Positions 53,200-62,450 are shown, counted from the stretch's first letter. The stretch: DNA of 64,000 nucleotides from Chitinophagaceae bacterium UBA1946 (GCA_002336815.1 DDEU01000009.1:28190-92189); one strand, 5' to 3'. The notes: generated by a model not told the origin, from the letters alone. Translations and numbers: made by a program.

Positions 53200-54612
53200 T
53201 TAGATTACCTGCTTCAACTCGATAGAGAAACTGAGTTTCATTTTTAAGATCAGTGGATTTTTGGGATCATCATTGATCCATATTTCTTCATCCCCATCTT
53301 TTGAGCCGATCTTGATACACTTGATATATTTTTCCTTGTCGTCTACCATTACAGGATAAAAATCATCGTCATCATTGTAGTCATCAACGATGCGTTCATA
53401 AGGTTTTTCTCCCAGTATATCAGCAGTGATGGTGGTTTCACCTTTGGTTTTGATCTCATTGAATACTTCGTTGCTCACCCACACGGTTGTTTCATCAGTA
53501 AGATCAAGATTGCCGTTACTGAAACGGTTGTTTTGTTTGTGGGCAGTATTGATTGCTTCTTTTGCAATGCTGACCAGGCCGCCAAAACCAACATCGCCGG
53601 TCATTTTAAATTTGAAGGATACGCCATTGTTCATATCAACCAAAGGATTGGTTACCCGGAAATCATAGGTCTGTCCCTGGAATACCACTTCGTAAATATA
53701 AGTGCGTTCAGGCGTTGGCGTTACATCCGCCATTACCTGCGGGCAACCGAATTGTTTTGAGAGATAATAAAAAGATTCAAACCTGGTATTGAGCAGGATA
53801 GCATCTTCACAGGCTTTTTCATTATTCCCCATTTCGTTGTATAAAATGGCCCTGCGGCTCAACACAAAGGCAGAAGAATCAGCCTGCAGCATTGCAGACG
53901 CCATTTTGATGCCATCTTCGTATCGTTTATCCTGGGAATAAAATTTGAAATAAGCCCTCACATTGTCTTCCGAATTATTGCCTGCACTGATCTCATCTTC
54001 CAGTAATTTATAAGCTTCCGGCTTTTTATCTGCACCATGCAATACCATTGCGTACGTGTTGGCAAAGCTCTTTTTATACGAGGGTGAAAGCATGGCATAG
54101 CCCTTTTGACCGTAGCTGAGTGCTTCGGTTATTTTGCCATCGTCTGCCAGTTGTGCAGCATATAATACATGCGGAATGCCACTCTTGGGCGACAGGGCCA
54201 TGGCTGTTTTGTAATAGATATCGGTCGACCTTCCCATAGCTCTCAAATCGAACTGGTAAGGCAGTATGGAAATGATCAGGGCGGCGGTATCTTTATTTTT
54301 ATACCATCCCTTTAGATCATCGATGGCAGCTTTGTCCATTTTTAAATAGATCTTGCTGGCCACTTTTTTCATAAAAGCATTCTCATCCTTTTTATTGCGG
54401 CTTAACAGGGTATCCGCAATAGGGATCACTTTTTTGTATTTTTTGCGTTTGTAATTTCTTTCCAGTTGTTTCTTTAATTCTTTGGTAGGCACCATCGGTA
54501 CAACTTTGGCGACAGTGGTCGCAGCAGGCGGTTGCACAGCAGGTGCTTTTTGTTGTGCACATAAATTAGCTGCCGAAAAAAACACAATGGCGAGTACGAT
54601 AAGCTTGTTCAT
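53200..54612 (-). CDS. secreted TPR-like protein of the caspase operon
   Basis: 470 residues with a signal peptide (MNKLIVLAIVFFSAANLCAQ). A basic helical stretch (KELKKQLERNYKRKKYKKVI) leads into TPR-like helical pairs (about 45-280, ending FVLSRRAILYNEMGNNEKAC). The C-terminal ~180 residues form a beta-rich domain (YIYEVVFQGQTYDFRVTNPL) with an acidic loop (DDYNDDDDF) and may bind a partner or calcium. No named family. It lies 26 bases after the caspase-like gene. TPR proteins in such operons usually serve as scaffolds, which would fit a link between the two peptidases. Confidence 0.7.
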   Translation of the reverse strand: MNKLIVLAIVFFSAANLCAQQKAPAVQPPAATTVAKVVPMVPTKELKKQLERNYKRKKYKKVIPIADTLLSRNKKDENAFMKKVASKIYLKMDKAAIDDLKGWYKNKDTAALIISILPYQFDLRAMGRSTDIYYKTAMALSPKSGIPHVLYAAQLADDGKITEALSYGQKGYAMLSPSYKKSFANTYAMVLHGADKKPEAYKLLEDEISAGNNSEDNVRAYFKFYSQDKRYEDGIKMASAMLQADSSAFVLSRRAILYNEMGNNEKACEDAILLNTRFESFYYLSKQFGCPQVMADVTPTPERTYIYEVVFQGQTYDFRVTNPLVDMNNGVSFKFKMTGDVGFGGLVSIAKEAINTAHKQNNRFSNGNLDLTDETTVWVSNEVFNEIKTKGETTITADILGEKPYERIVDDYNDDDDFYPVMVDDKEKYIKCIKIGSKDGDEEIWINDDPKNPLILKMKLSFSIELKQVI

Positions 54613-54638
54613 AAATGAATGTTTATTGGTTGTTGGTT

Positions 54639-57600
54639 TTATTTTATGATGATGATGGGAAAATCGTTGCCATAACTGTAACTGGCAGGATACTGCGGTG
54701 TGCCACGGTATTTCTGTGTAACCTCCGGTACCTTATTCTGCAGGTAAGCATCCAGTTCTTTTACGGTTAATTTTTTATCGCCCTGGTCGGCATCTCCCCG
54801 GAATGCTTCCAGCAAACAGTAAGTGAATGAACCATGGCCCAACTGTGAAAATTCCGAGGCGAATTGCTCGCTGCCCGATGCGGTGAGCCACTGTGTACCG
54901 GTTGACCTGGCCAACTGTGCAATGGCTTTTTCTTCTGCGGCGCCCCTTGATGCTGCAACAGTTTCCAATGCTCCTGCACTCTGGCAGGCATCTAAAATGA
55001 ACAACTGCTTCTGCGCCTTAATGTCTTTACTCATCTGCTGCAAACCTGCGGCGCTAAAACCCTTTTGCGCCAATGCATCATCATTGCCGTACAATTGCAA
55101 TACATCGTAAGGCACCAGGAAGAATTCTTTCTTATCATTGATCACACCATGTCCTGCGTAATAAAAAACAAACAGGTCCTGTGGCCTGGCTTCGGCTTTA
55201 ATTTTTTCAAATGCTTTTGTAATTCCTTCTTTCGTAGCTTCTGCATCTTTCAATATCACCGTGTTTACTTTACCAAACAAGCCCTGTGAGCCGCTGGTAA
55301 TTGCATCAGTAAATGCAGCAGCGTCGGCCTGCGCATAATTCAAACTGTATTTCGGATTCTTGTAAGTATTTACACCCACCACCAATAAGTGCAATTGAAT
55401 ATCATTGGTTGCTGGTTTCGGCTGGATGTTTACCGGTGTATAATCTGCTACCAGTTCTGCCGCAATACTCTCTGTACGCTGGCTGTTGATGGCAATGGCT
55501 TTAAAACTATTTTCGCCTGCATTGAGCGTTACCAAAAACGTTTTTGTTAACTGGCGTTCCCCCTTTGTATCATCTTCCACAACAAGGTTCCTGGTACTGT
55601 GTACAAGCTTTCCATTTTGAAATAACCTGATCTCTGTTACCAGGTCTTTTATGCCGTCTGCTTCAACTTTAATACTGGCCTGTTCTTTGTCAACTTTTAT
55701 CACCGGCACATCGTCAGACACCACGAGGTTGCGTTCCTGTGTTTGCAATGAGATCTTTACTACCGGCGGCAATTTGATCTCGTTGATATCCGGCACTACA
55801 TCCGACAATTGATTGTTCCAAACCTGTTTTAATAAACCGGGCACATAATATTTTTCGTACAGGCTTTCCAGCGGAATAATTTCCTTGCCCCTGGTGAAGT
55901 ACATTTTTTTCATCGCTCCTTCGGTGGCATCAAAACGCCCGTCCGGTGCCAGCAAAACCCAGTCTGCAGAATTCTCAAACATATAGAGCTTACCGATCTG
56001 CCGTTTCTTTTCCATATCCCAAAAACAAAGTCCACCCTCTTCTTCACTCAGCATGTAACGTTCGTTGCGTGGAAACACCAGGTCATTGACATAGTCGCCG
56101 GTGCCATTGATACTACCGTCTGTTCTTTTATTGATCACGTCGATCAACCCGATATTAAAACCGGCACTCACCATAGTATCAACAGGCACTTTTGTAACAC
56201 CTGTTTTACCGGAAGGAGAAATAAAAGTGGCATAGGCAGAGGCCGGCAACTGCACGGGCAAACCAGTTTCTTTACCGGTAGCTGCATCTAAAAAGATCAG
56301 TTTATCTTTCGAGGTGAACATCAACCGCTTGCCGCCATCTACAAAACGCAGGTTTTGAATATGCGCTGATTTATATTGCCATTTTTCATTTTTATCATTC
56401 AGTCCTACACAAGAAATAATGGCGCCTTCATCTTCTTTGATCTCTGCAAACAGGATCATCTTTGAATTGTCGGGCGCTATATCGCAATACTTGTCTAGTC
56501 TTTCATACATGATGTATTCAAGACCGAGCGGAATATCTACGATGTACAATAATTTCAGTGTCTTCAGGTCAAGCACATACACGCCCTCGTTACCTACCAA
56601 TGCCAGTAAATTCAGGTCGTCAAAGATCTCCATGCCCACAAATTTTTTATTCATGGCATTGATCTTGGAAATGAACTCGTATTCAATTTTTGCTTTGTTT
56701 GGGTCGAACCTGATCAAACCGTTATCCTGGTTGTACAGAAAACCAGTCTTCCCATCTTTGGTAAGACGGTATAAAAAATCGGAGTAATCAATTTTTACCT
56801 GTGTTGATAAAGGCGGTACGATCCGCATGTTCAGCACCCCATTCTCAAATGTGAGCGTGCGGTCTTTTAAACAAACTCCATCGGTATGCTTAAAGACAAA
56901 CTGCACATATGGGTCCAATGGGAATTGGCCATAATGCGCCATAACAGCATGCGTTACCGCATTGGTCTTTTCCATATCAAGCCCATTCACATAATAGTTG
57001 CCTGAGGGCGACAACACCATATTCAGTTTATCGGCCCATCCGATCTTATCAGATTTGGGCAATGTTTTTTTGGGAGTAAATGAAAAATCTTTCCCGTTAA
57101 AAACAACAAAATCGTTCTGATACATCAGCCCGGTTTTGCCGGAGATGGAAGGATACACCGTTACATAACTTGCTGCACTCACCTGGTTGATATCCCTGAA
57201 GATATTTTTTGAACGGCGAACAGGCTGGTAAGTTTTTTTATCCAGTTCCAGCACATACAATACTTTTTCCTTTTCACCGGAAAAAGCCAGCAGGTTGCCA
57301 TTGGGCAAATAATTAAATGGATAAATGAATTGCTTATCGCTCAAATATTTTTTTAGTTTTCCTGATGCAGCATCCAGCAACCAGCCACCCAGCACCTGGT
57401 CGTACAGCAACAATTCACCACCATCCGGTGATAAACTCATGCTGGCGATCTCATGCGTGGCCTGCGTTTTTACATTGATCGTTTGCAGTAAAGTTTTAGT
57501 GCCGGCGGCGATAGCGATCTTCTCCACTACATAGGTATCGTATGCATCTTCATTTGTACCTGCGGTTACAAGGTCAGCACCATCTTTTGAAAAAATCATG

Positions 57601-57986
57601 GCGGTTCTTTTCCCCTCTACCTTTACACTTTTAACAAGATCGAATTTGTTGAAATCAAAAAAGTAAATGCTGTCCTCTACCTGCATGGCCAGCAAACCAC
57701 CGGCATTGTCAAAGGCCATGTTGATGCTGCCTGCATTGAAACGGTCGTTGTTCTTTCTGCCCGGTGCAAGATTCTTAAGCAGGTTGCCTGTTTTATTGTC
57801 CCAAATTTTCAATCCTTCCGAACCTGCAGAAACCAGCCATTTATCATCCGGCGACAAGAGTACCGAATGGGCAGAATGTGTTGCAGGAATGATGAGTTCA
57901 GGTCTTTGCGCCCTTGCTGCCGGCATTGAAAAGAAACTGACCCAGCAGCTGAGCAGGCAAACCGTTTTATATACACATTGCTTCAT
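54639..57986 (-). CDS. secreted WD40-propeller caspase-like peptidase
   Basis: 1115 residues with a signal peptide (cut after about 26). Residues 30-700 form WD40/propeller blades (SAHSVLLSPDDKWLVSAGSE, GSEGLKIWDNKTGNLL, YLPNGNLLAFSGEKEKVLYV). An Ig-like region (750-870) holds two copies of a motif, RNLVVSDDVP at 752-761 and STRNLVVEDD at 797-806. The C-terminal caspase/C14 domain (about 880-1115) has LHLLVVGVNTYKNP, catalytic His946 in FYYAGHG and Cys1001 in LDACQSAGA. Unlike cytoplasmic metacaspases it should act outside the inner membrane. The papain-like peptidase gene starts the operon 17 bases upstream and shares the decapeptide STRNLVVEDD. Cleavage specificity (Arg/Lys for metacaspase-like, Asp for true caspase-like) cannot be read from the sequence. 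Confidence 0.88.
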   Translation of the reverse strand: MKQCVYKTVCLLSCWVSFFSMPAARAQRPELIIPATHSAHSVLLSPDDKWLVSAGSEGLKIWDNKTGNLLKNLAPGRKNNDRFNAGSINMAFDNAGGLLAMQVEDSIYFFDFNKFDLVKSVKVEGKRTAMIFSKDGADLVTAGTNEDAYDTYVVEKIAIAAGTKTLLQTINVKTQATHEIASMSLSPDGGELLLYDQVLGGWLLDAASGKLKKYLSDKQFIYPFNYLPNGNLLAFSGEKEKVLYVLELDKKTYQPVRRSKNIFRDINQVSAASYVTVYPSISGKTGLMYQNDFVVFNGKDFSFTPKKTLPKSDKIGWADKLNMVLSPSGNYYVNGLDMEKTNAVTHAVMAHYGQFPLDPYVQFVFKHTDGVCLKDRTLTFENGVLNMRIVPPLSTQVKIDYSDFLYRLTKDGKTGFLYNQDNGLIRFDPNKAKIEYEFISKINAMNKKFVGMEIFDDLNLLALVGNEGVYVLDLKTLKLLYIVDIPLGLEYIMYERLDKYCDIAPDNSKMILFAEIKEDEGAIISCVGLNDKNEKWQYKSAHIQNLRFVDGGKRLMFTSKDKLIFLDAATGKETGLPVQLPASAYATFISPSGKTGVTKVPVDTMVSAGFNIGLIDVINKRTDGSINGTGDYVNDLVFPRNERYMLSEEEGGLCFWDMEKKRQIGKLYMFENSADWVLLAPDGRFDATEGAMKKMYFTRGKEIIPLESLYEKYYVPGLLKQVWNNQLSDVVPDINEIKLPPVVKISLQTQERNLVVSDDVPVIKVDKEQASIKVEADGIKDLVTEIRLFQNGKLVHSTRNLVVEDDTKGERQLTKTFLVTLNAGENSFKAIAINSQRTESIAAELVADYTPVNIQPKPATNDIQLHLLVVGVNTYKNPKYSLNYAQADAAAFTDAITSGSQGLFGKVNTVILKDAEATKEGITKAFEKIKAEARPQDLFVFYYAGHGVINDKKEFFLVPYDVLQLYGNDDALAQKGFSAAGLQQMSKDIKAQKQLFILDACQSAGALETVAASRGAAEEKAIAQLARSTGTQWLTASGSEQFASEFSQLGHGSFTYCLLEAFRGDADQGDKKLTVKELDAYLQNKVPEVTQKYRGTPQYPASYSYGNDFPIIIIK

Positions 57987-58003
57987 ACAGAATGATTCGT
58001 TGG

Positions 58004-59665
58004 TTATTGGTGAGACAATTCCACCATCAATGGCACCACCGTTCCGCTGATCACATCCTCACTGGTTTTGTCAGCAGTGCTGCCGGGATTTTTTATTTTG
58101 CCGGATATGGTAAACCCGGGCTTATCGTTATCGTATTTGATCCTGCCCTTATCGATCAGTTTATCGCCCAGGGCAGCTTTTATTTTTTTACTCAATCCGC
58201 CTTTCATATTGCTCATGGCATTGGCAATTTCAGCAGCGTTTAATTTTTCTCTTGAATACAGTATCAGCATGTAATCTGTTCCTTTTTGCTCATCCATCTT
58301 TACCACTTTGGTATCAGAAGGAAAAGCGACTACGCTGTGAGCGCCGATATGCGTTGACATCATATCATCAAAAGGTAAAATGCGGTTCACCTTTCCTGTT
58401 AGGTCGGTGGCAAATGCATAGATGTACACTTCGTTATCGGTAGAAATATAGAACCTGAATTTTGTTCCGGAGCTGTAAGTGTTCATCATTTTATAAGCAA
58501 CCAGGTCTTCTTTCTTATCTGCTTCCGGCACATCGTCTTCCACCACCAGGTTACGGGTTGACACTTTTGACACGTCCATTTTATCGCCATTGTTCAACCT
58601 GAATTCTACCTCCCCGGTCAAACTAAATGTTGTTTCAGCAACCGGTACAGGAGCAGGCGGTGGAACAGGTGCTGGTGCTGGTTTGGGTTCCGGCTTAGGC
58701 GCTGGCTTCGGTTCAGGCTTGGGTTCAGGAACGGGCGCTGGTTTAGGCTCTTCCTTTGGCTTCATTTCTTCTGGTGTTGGTGAATAGGGATCAGCAAAAG
58801 CCTGCAGGCCCAGCACACACCATTTAGTAAAGTCATTGTACCTTATCCAGATAAAACCACCATCTCCCCAACCTGTACCCCAACTGTTCATAACCCTGAA
58901 GGCTCCGCCGGCCTTGTTATCATCGTAGCCAACCACCAGCATGGCATGACCGGCATGTTTCCAGTCGCTCAGGGTATCATCGCCCTTGGTGTACCAAACA
59001 TCCGATTTGATATTGAAGAAACTGGCCGGCAGGTAAAAGCCGGTAGAAACAGGTGTGCCTTCCAGCAATGCTTTTTTGGTATTATTGATCACTTCTTCCG
59101 GGCCTACTTCATATTTGTTCGTTGTTAGCATGCCGGGTGCGGCAAACAAAACGGCAAGATCCTTAAGCCTGTACAGGCTGGCTTCCAGCTTTGCATAAAA
59201 AGACAATTGCGTGCCGCATGAATAAGGAACTGTTTTCAGCAACGCATCACCGCTGTCTATCATGGTATAGATCGCCCTGATAGGGTCGGTACCTTTCTGG
59301 CACTCATTGTCACCCGCATTTTTTATCTGTTCATACAAAAAGGTAGGTGAAAAAATGTATTTATTGATGATTGCCTTATCGGTGATATCATGTGTTTTTG
59401 CATACAGTATCGTTGCCAGTCCGTAGCCATTGGCAAAAGCCACGCAGGTGCCATGGTTGCCCTGGTCGCCGGGAACAGGGCAATATTTCTCCAGCGAATA
59501 AGCGGCCGGCATCCCCCTGAAACTCCGGAACGACAGGGGTACTTTTTTGGGCGTAGCCGAAATGGTTGCCGGATCCATAATAGCTCCTGTAGCCCGGTGT
59601 TGTGCAGTAACCGATCCTGCCAGTAAAAGAAGAAGGAATGCAGGGAAAAGAAATTTCCGTTTCAT
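58004..59665 (-). CDS. secreted papain-like C1 peptidase with DUF4384-like domain
   Basis: 553 residues, signal peptide MKRKFLFPAFLLLLLAGSVTA. The papain-fold domain (about 55-295) has catalytic Cys74 in GNHGTCVAFANG, His240 in AGHAMLVVGYDD and Asn260 in NSWGTGWGDGGF. A Pro/Glu/Lys-rich linker (about 303-345, repeats of PEPKPEPKPAPKP type) follows. The C-terminal domain (about 350-553) resembles DUF4384 (FRFYISTDNEVYIYAFATDL), a module more often joined to caspase-like peptidases. STRNLVVEDD at 369-378 is identical to a stretch in the caspase-like protein encoded next, followed here by VP as in the second caspase copy. First gene of the operon. The motif may be a docking or cleavage site (inference). 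Confidence 0.88.
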   Translation of the reverse strand: MKRKFLFPAFLLLLLAGSVTAQHRATGAIMDPATISATPKKVPLSFRSFRGMPAAYSLEKYCPVPGDQGNHGTCVAFANGYGLATILYAKTHDITDKAIINKYIFSPTFLYEQIKNAGDNECQKGTDPIRAIYTMIDSGDALLKTVPYSCGTQLSFYAKLEASLYRLKDLAVLFAAPGMLTTNKYEVGPEEVINNTKKALLEGTPVSTGFYLPASFFNIKSDVWYTKGDDTLSDWKHAGHAMLVVGYDDNKAGGAFRVMNSWGTGWGDGGFIWIRYNDFTKWCVLGLQAFADPYSPTPEEMKPKEEPKPAPVPEPKPEPKPAPKPEPKPAPAPVPPPAPVPVAETTFSLTGEVEFRLNNGDKMDVSKVSTRNLVVEDDVPEADKKEDLVAYKMMNTYSSGTKFRFYISTDNEVYIYAFATDLTGKVNRILPFDDMMSTHIGAHSVVAFPSDTKVVKMDEQKGTDYMLILYSREKLNAAEIANAMSNMKGGLSKKIKAALGDKLIDKGRIKYDNDKPGFTISGKIKNPGSTADKTSEDVISGTVVPLMVELSHQ

Positions 59666-59684
59666 GTATCAGAGATTTAGAGGC

Positions 59685-59716
59685 CAAACATAAAGGCTTT
59701 ATTTGTGCCGGGCAAT
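59685..59716 (-). promoter_or_regulatory. promoter of the caspase/papain operon
   Basis: On the minus strand, ATTG (59716-59713), a 20-base spacer and TATGTTTG (59692-59685). The -7 box is perfect and the -33 box one base off. It ends 19 bases before the C1 peptidase ATG. Confidence 0.6.
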
Positions 59717-59795
59717 ACCGTCCTCACGGTATTTTTAATTTTAATACGATCGGATTTTTATATCGAAAAACTAACACTCATTAGTATCATTCCCT

Positions 59796-59803
59796 TATTT
59801 TTG
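59796..59803 (+). promoter_or_regulatory. -7 element before the acyl-CoA dehydrogenase
   Basis: TATTTTTG fits the TAnnTTTG consensus and lies 23 bases before the ATG at 59827. No clear -33 TTTG was found. Confidence 0.45.
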
Positions 59804-59826
59804 CAGCTAACAAAAAACGATTGTAC

Positions 59827-60981
59827 ATGGACTTTCAACTTTCTGAAGAACACCTGATGATACAAAAAGCCGCCAGGGATTTTGCCGTGAACGAATGCCT
59901 GCCGGGTGTACTTGACCGGGATGAGCATCAACGTTTTCCTAAAGAACAGATTGAAAAACTGGCCGACCTGGGCTTTATGGGCATGATGGTAAAACCGGAA
60001 TACGGGGGCAGCGGAATGGATACCATCAGCTATGTGCTGGCCATGGAGGAGATCAGCAAGGTGGACGCCAGTGTGAGTGTATGCATGAGCGTTAACAACA
60101 GCCTGGTTTGTTATGGTTTGCAGGAATATGCCAATGAAGAACAAAAACAACAATATTTAACGCCGCTTGCGCAGGGCAAAAAAGATGGTGAACTATACAT
60201 CGGCGCTTTTTTGCTGAGTGAGCCGGAAGCCGGAAGCGACGCCACTTCACAAAGAACAACTGCAGAAGAAAAAGAAGATCACTATTTACTCAACGGCACC
60301 AAAAACTGGATCACCAATGGCAACAGCGCCAGCGTGTACCTCGTGATCGCACAAACGGATGTGAGCAAGGGAAGCCATGGCATCAATGCATTTATTGTTG
60401 AAAAGAACTGGCCCGGTGTAGTGGTGGGCGCCAAAGAAAATAAATTAGGTATCCGCGGCAGCGATACGCATACTATCTTATTCAACGATGTTAAAGTGCC
60501 GAAGGAAAACCGGATCGGTGCAGATGGCTTTGGATTTAAGTTTGCGATGAAAACACTGGCTGGCGGAAGGATCGGCATTGCGTCCCAGGCACTGGGCATC
60601 GCCAGCGGCGCCTATGAAAGAGCGCTTGCTTACAGTAAAGAAAGAAAGGCATTTGGCAAGGAGATCATGCACCACCAGGCGATACAGTTTAAACTGGCAG
60701 ACATGGCAACAAAGATCGAGTGCGCCCGTTTGCTTTGTATGAAGGCAGCCTGGGAAAAGGACCAGCACCTGGACTATACCCTCAGCGGCAGTATGGCGAA
60801 AGTATTTGCCAGCGAAACTGCCATGTGGGTAACTACAGAGGCCGTTCAGATCCACGGTGGATACGGATATGTGAAAGAATATCACGTAGAAAGAATGATG
60901 AGAGATGCCAAAATCACTCAGATCTACGAAGGAACTTCTGAAATCCAGAAGATCGTTATTTCAAGAAGCATTGCAAAGTAA
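59827..60981 (+). CDS. acyl-CoA dehydrogenase
   Basis: 384 residues from the ATG at 59827 (MDFQLSEEHLMIQ); the TTG two codons earlier is less likely. It is an FAD flavoprotein of fatty-acid or branched-chain oxidation: FLLSEPEAGSDATSQ (signature 1), KNWITNGNSASVYLVIAQTD, GGRIGIASQALGIASGAYER and the C-terminal signature QIHGGYGYVKEYHVERMMRD with YEGTSEIQK. The catalytic Glu is expected in IYEGTSEIQ. It resembles the short-chain (butyryl-CoA) type, but the exact chain length cannot be told from sequence. Monocistronic, ending at a terminator. Confidence 0.93.
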   Translation: MDFQLSEEHLMIQKAARDFAVNECLPGVLDRDEHQRFPKEQIEKLADLGFMGMMVKPEYGGSGMDTISYVLAMEEISKVDASVSVCMSVNNSLVCYGLQEYANEEQKQQYLTPLAQGKKDGELYIGAFLLSEPEAGSDATSQRTTAEEKEDHYLLNGTKNWITNGNSASVYLVIAQTDVSKGSHGINAFIVEKNWPGVVVGAKENKLGIRGSDTHTILFNDVKVPKENRIGADGFGFKFAMKTLAGGRIGIASQALGIASGAYERALAYSKERKAFGKEIMHHQAIQFKLADMATKIECARLLCMKAAWEKDQHLDYTLSGSMAKVFASETAMWVTTEAVQIHGGYGYVKEYHVERMMRDAKITQIYEGTSEIQKIVISRSIAK

Positions 60982-61005
60982 TTGCTTAATTATATATGAA
61001 TAGTA

Positions 61006-61034
61006 AAAGGCTTCCGAATTTGGGAGCCTTTTTA
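61006..61034 (+). terminator. acyl-CoA dehydrogenase terminator
   Basis: 10-bp stem AAAGGCTTCC/GGGAGCCTTT (one T-G pair) followed by TTT. This is the last element that looks like the host-type sequence before the AT-rich tail. Confidence 0.8.
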
Positions 61035-61242
61035 CATTCACACGAACCACAAAATATAATATATAAAATTTTTCTCTTTATTTATCTTTTTGATTGAAAT
61101 TTGAGGCTAAAGTTAAATTTTACAAGCTTTTTTCCTTTCTTAATGACTTATCAAAAATATCAATAACATCGGTTAAAAATCAATTTATCCCATTAAAATA
61201 ATATTAAAATAAAAATCCATCACAAAGGATGGACTTTCGAAA
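61035..61242. other. compositional junction, AT-rich
   Basis: 208 bases that are strikingly AT-rich and contain no gene. From here to the right end, base composition, gene families and an extragenic repeat look flavobacterial. No transposase, tRNA or flanking repeat marks the junction. The precise break point cannot be set from sequence alone. Confidence 0.6.
61211..61233 (-). terminator. DUF4349 gene terminator
   Basis: TCCATC/GATGGA stem with a 6-base loop followed on the minus strand by TTTTTA, 10 bases after the DUF4349 stop. Confidence 0.7.
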
Positions 61243-62193
61243 TTAATGGGCATCATGATTGGTTGTGTTTTTACCCCTCTTTTTATAAAAATAATATCCT
61301 ATTCCGGCAATTAAAAACAATGGCCAAAGCGGCAGAATAAACAGGAATATGGAAGTAATGACACTCCATCCTGAAGAAACGGCGGCTAAAGATTTTTCAC
61401 CAAAAGTTTCCGGAGCTTTATGAGCGTTATCCAAAAGAGAGATCCTGATCTCACAAAGCGTATTGTTATCATAATCATTTCCTTTTACTTCTATGTTTTT
61501 ACTTTCAATATCGCCGATATTGCTGCTTAAATCATCCATCAGTTGGTCAAAATTCTGCAGAGGAACTTTAATCTGAAGATAATATGCTTTTTGATCCGCC
61601 ATTTCCGAAGATCTGTCATTGGAAGGTTCTGCTGCAACATAAGTGAGCTCTTCTTTTGTCACAGCACCGTTGTTTCTAACCGTTTCCTGTCTTATAACTT
61701 CCCTTACGGTTTCCGCATTGTCTGCATTCATGGTTAAATAACCTGATTTTACCATTTTATTTTTTAGGACATTCAGTTCGTAATTTTCATTCTTCGGTTT
61801 GTCTTTATAAACGATTTTGGTTTCTTTAATCACTTTCGGAGCCGGAACATTCACCACAATTTTTTCTTCTTTTTTAGCCGAATCTTTTTTCTCGGTTTTC
61901 GATTCCAGTTTTACGGAAGAAATTTTCTCAGATAAAGAATCTACCATTTTGGAAGTATTTTCAATCTTGTCTTTCACTTCATTTTTAGCGTTTTCAAAAT
62001 CCTTGATTTTTACATTGGCAGAATCCAGTGCAGCATTGGCTTTTTCGCTTACGTCATTAATTTTTTCAGAGGTCGCAGAAATCGTACTGTCTGCTGATTG
62101 TACTGCGTCTTCAATTTTAGATGTTGCCGCTTCTCCTTTTTTACACATGATAAACGTGCTTGATACAGCAACGAGTAAGATGAACTTTTTCAT
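61243..62193 (-). CDS. DUF4349-domain membrane lipoprotein-like protein
   Basis: 316 residues. An N-terminal hydrophobic signal with Cys (MKKFILLVAVSSTFIMCKKG) could be a lipoprotein signal. A long Ser/Lys/Asp-rich coiled coil (25-115, NDVSEKANAALDSANVKIKD) follows. The DUF4349 domain is about 125-255 (KMVKSGYLTMNADNAETVRE, KVPLQNFDQLMDDLSSNIGD), then a membrane helix near 275-305 (SIFLFILPLWPLFLIAGIGY) and a basic tail. Function unknown for the family. Its codon bias to AT-rich codons and overall sequence style are unlike the rest of the window and resemble Chryseobacterium proteins. Confidence 0.8.
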   Translation of the reverse strand: MKKFILLVAVSSTFIMCKKGEAATSKIEDAVQSADSTISATSEKINDVSEKANAALDSANVKIKDFENAKNEVKDKIENTSKMVDSLSEKISSVKLESKTEKKDSAKKEEKIVVNVPAPKVIKETKIVYKDKPKNENYELNVLKNKMVKSGYLTMNADNAETVREVIRQETVRNNGAVTKEELTYVAAEPSNDRSSEMADQKAYYLQIKVPLQNFDQLMDDLSSNIGDIESKNIEVKGNDYDNNTLCEIRISLLDNAHKAPETFGEKSLAAVSSGWSVITSIFLFILPLWPLFLIAGIGYYFYKKRGKNTTNHDAH

Positions 62194-62390
62194 AACATTA
62201 ATTTTTTCGATGAGGTAAAATTAGGAGGGAAGTTTTTGTAAAGATTGTAAACGAATTGTTTTGCTTATGTAAATTGATAAGGAGTTGAATTTTAGCATTT
62301 TGTAAAATAAAAAAAAACTGTTTTACAAAGTTTTTTTAATCTTTGACTTTTGGTCTTAATTAAATCTTATCTGAATTTAATTTTCAGCAC

Positions 62391-62450
62391 TGTCATTTTG
62401 AGCGAAAAAAAGTAAAGTCGAAAAATCTCAGATAACTCAAGATCCTTCAT
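62391..62450. repeat. flavobacterial TGTCATTTTGAGCG-type repeat
   Basis: TGTCATTTTGAGCGAAAAAA followed by AGTAAAGTCGAAAAATCTCA and GATAACTCAAGATCCTTCAT. This belongs to the GTCATTcTGAGCG...GTCGAAgAATCTC..GATCCTTC type of extragenic repeat that is common in Flavobacteria. Only this one copy is seen, and it is on the AT-rich side of the junction. Confidence 0.7.

Noticed and set aside
52755..59716. Phage-defence island
   Set aside because: There is no nuclease, reverse transcriptase, nucleotide cyclase or mobile element, and the peptidases carry signal peptides, so a cytoplasmic abortive-infection role is not supported by sequence.
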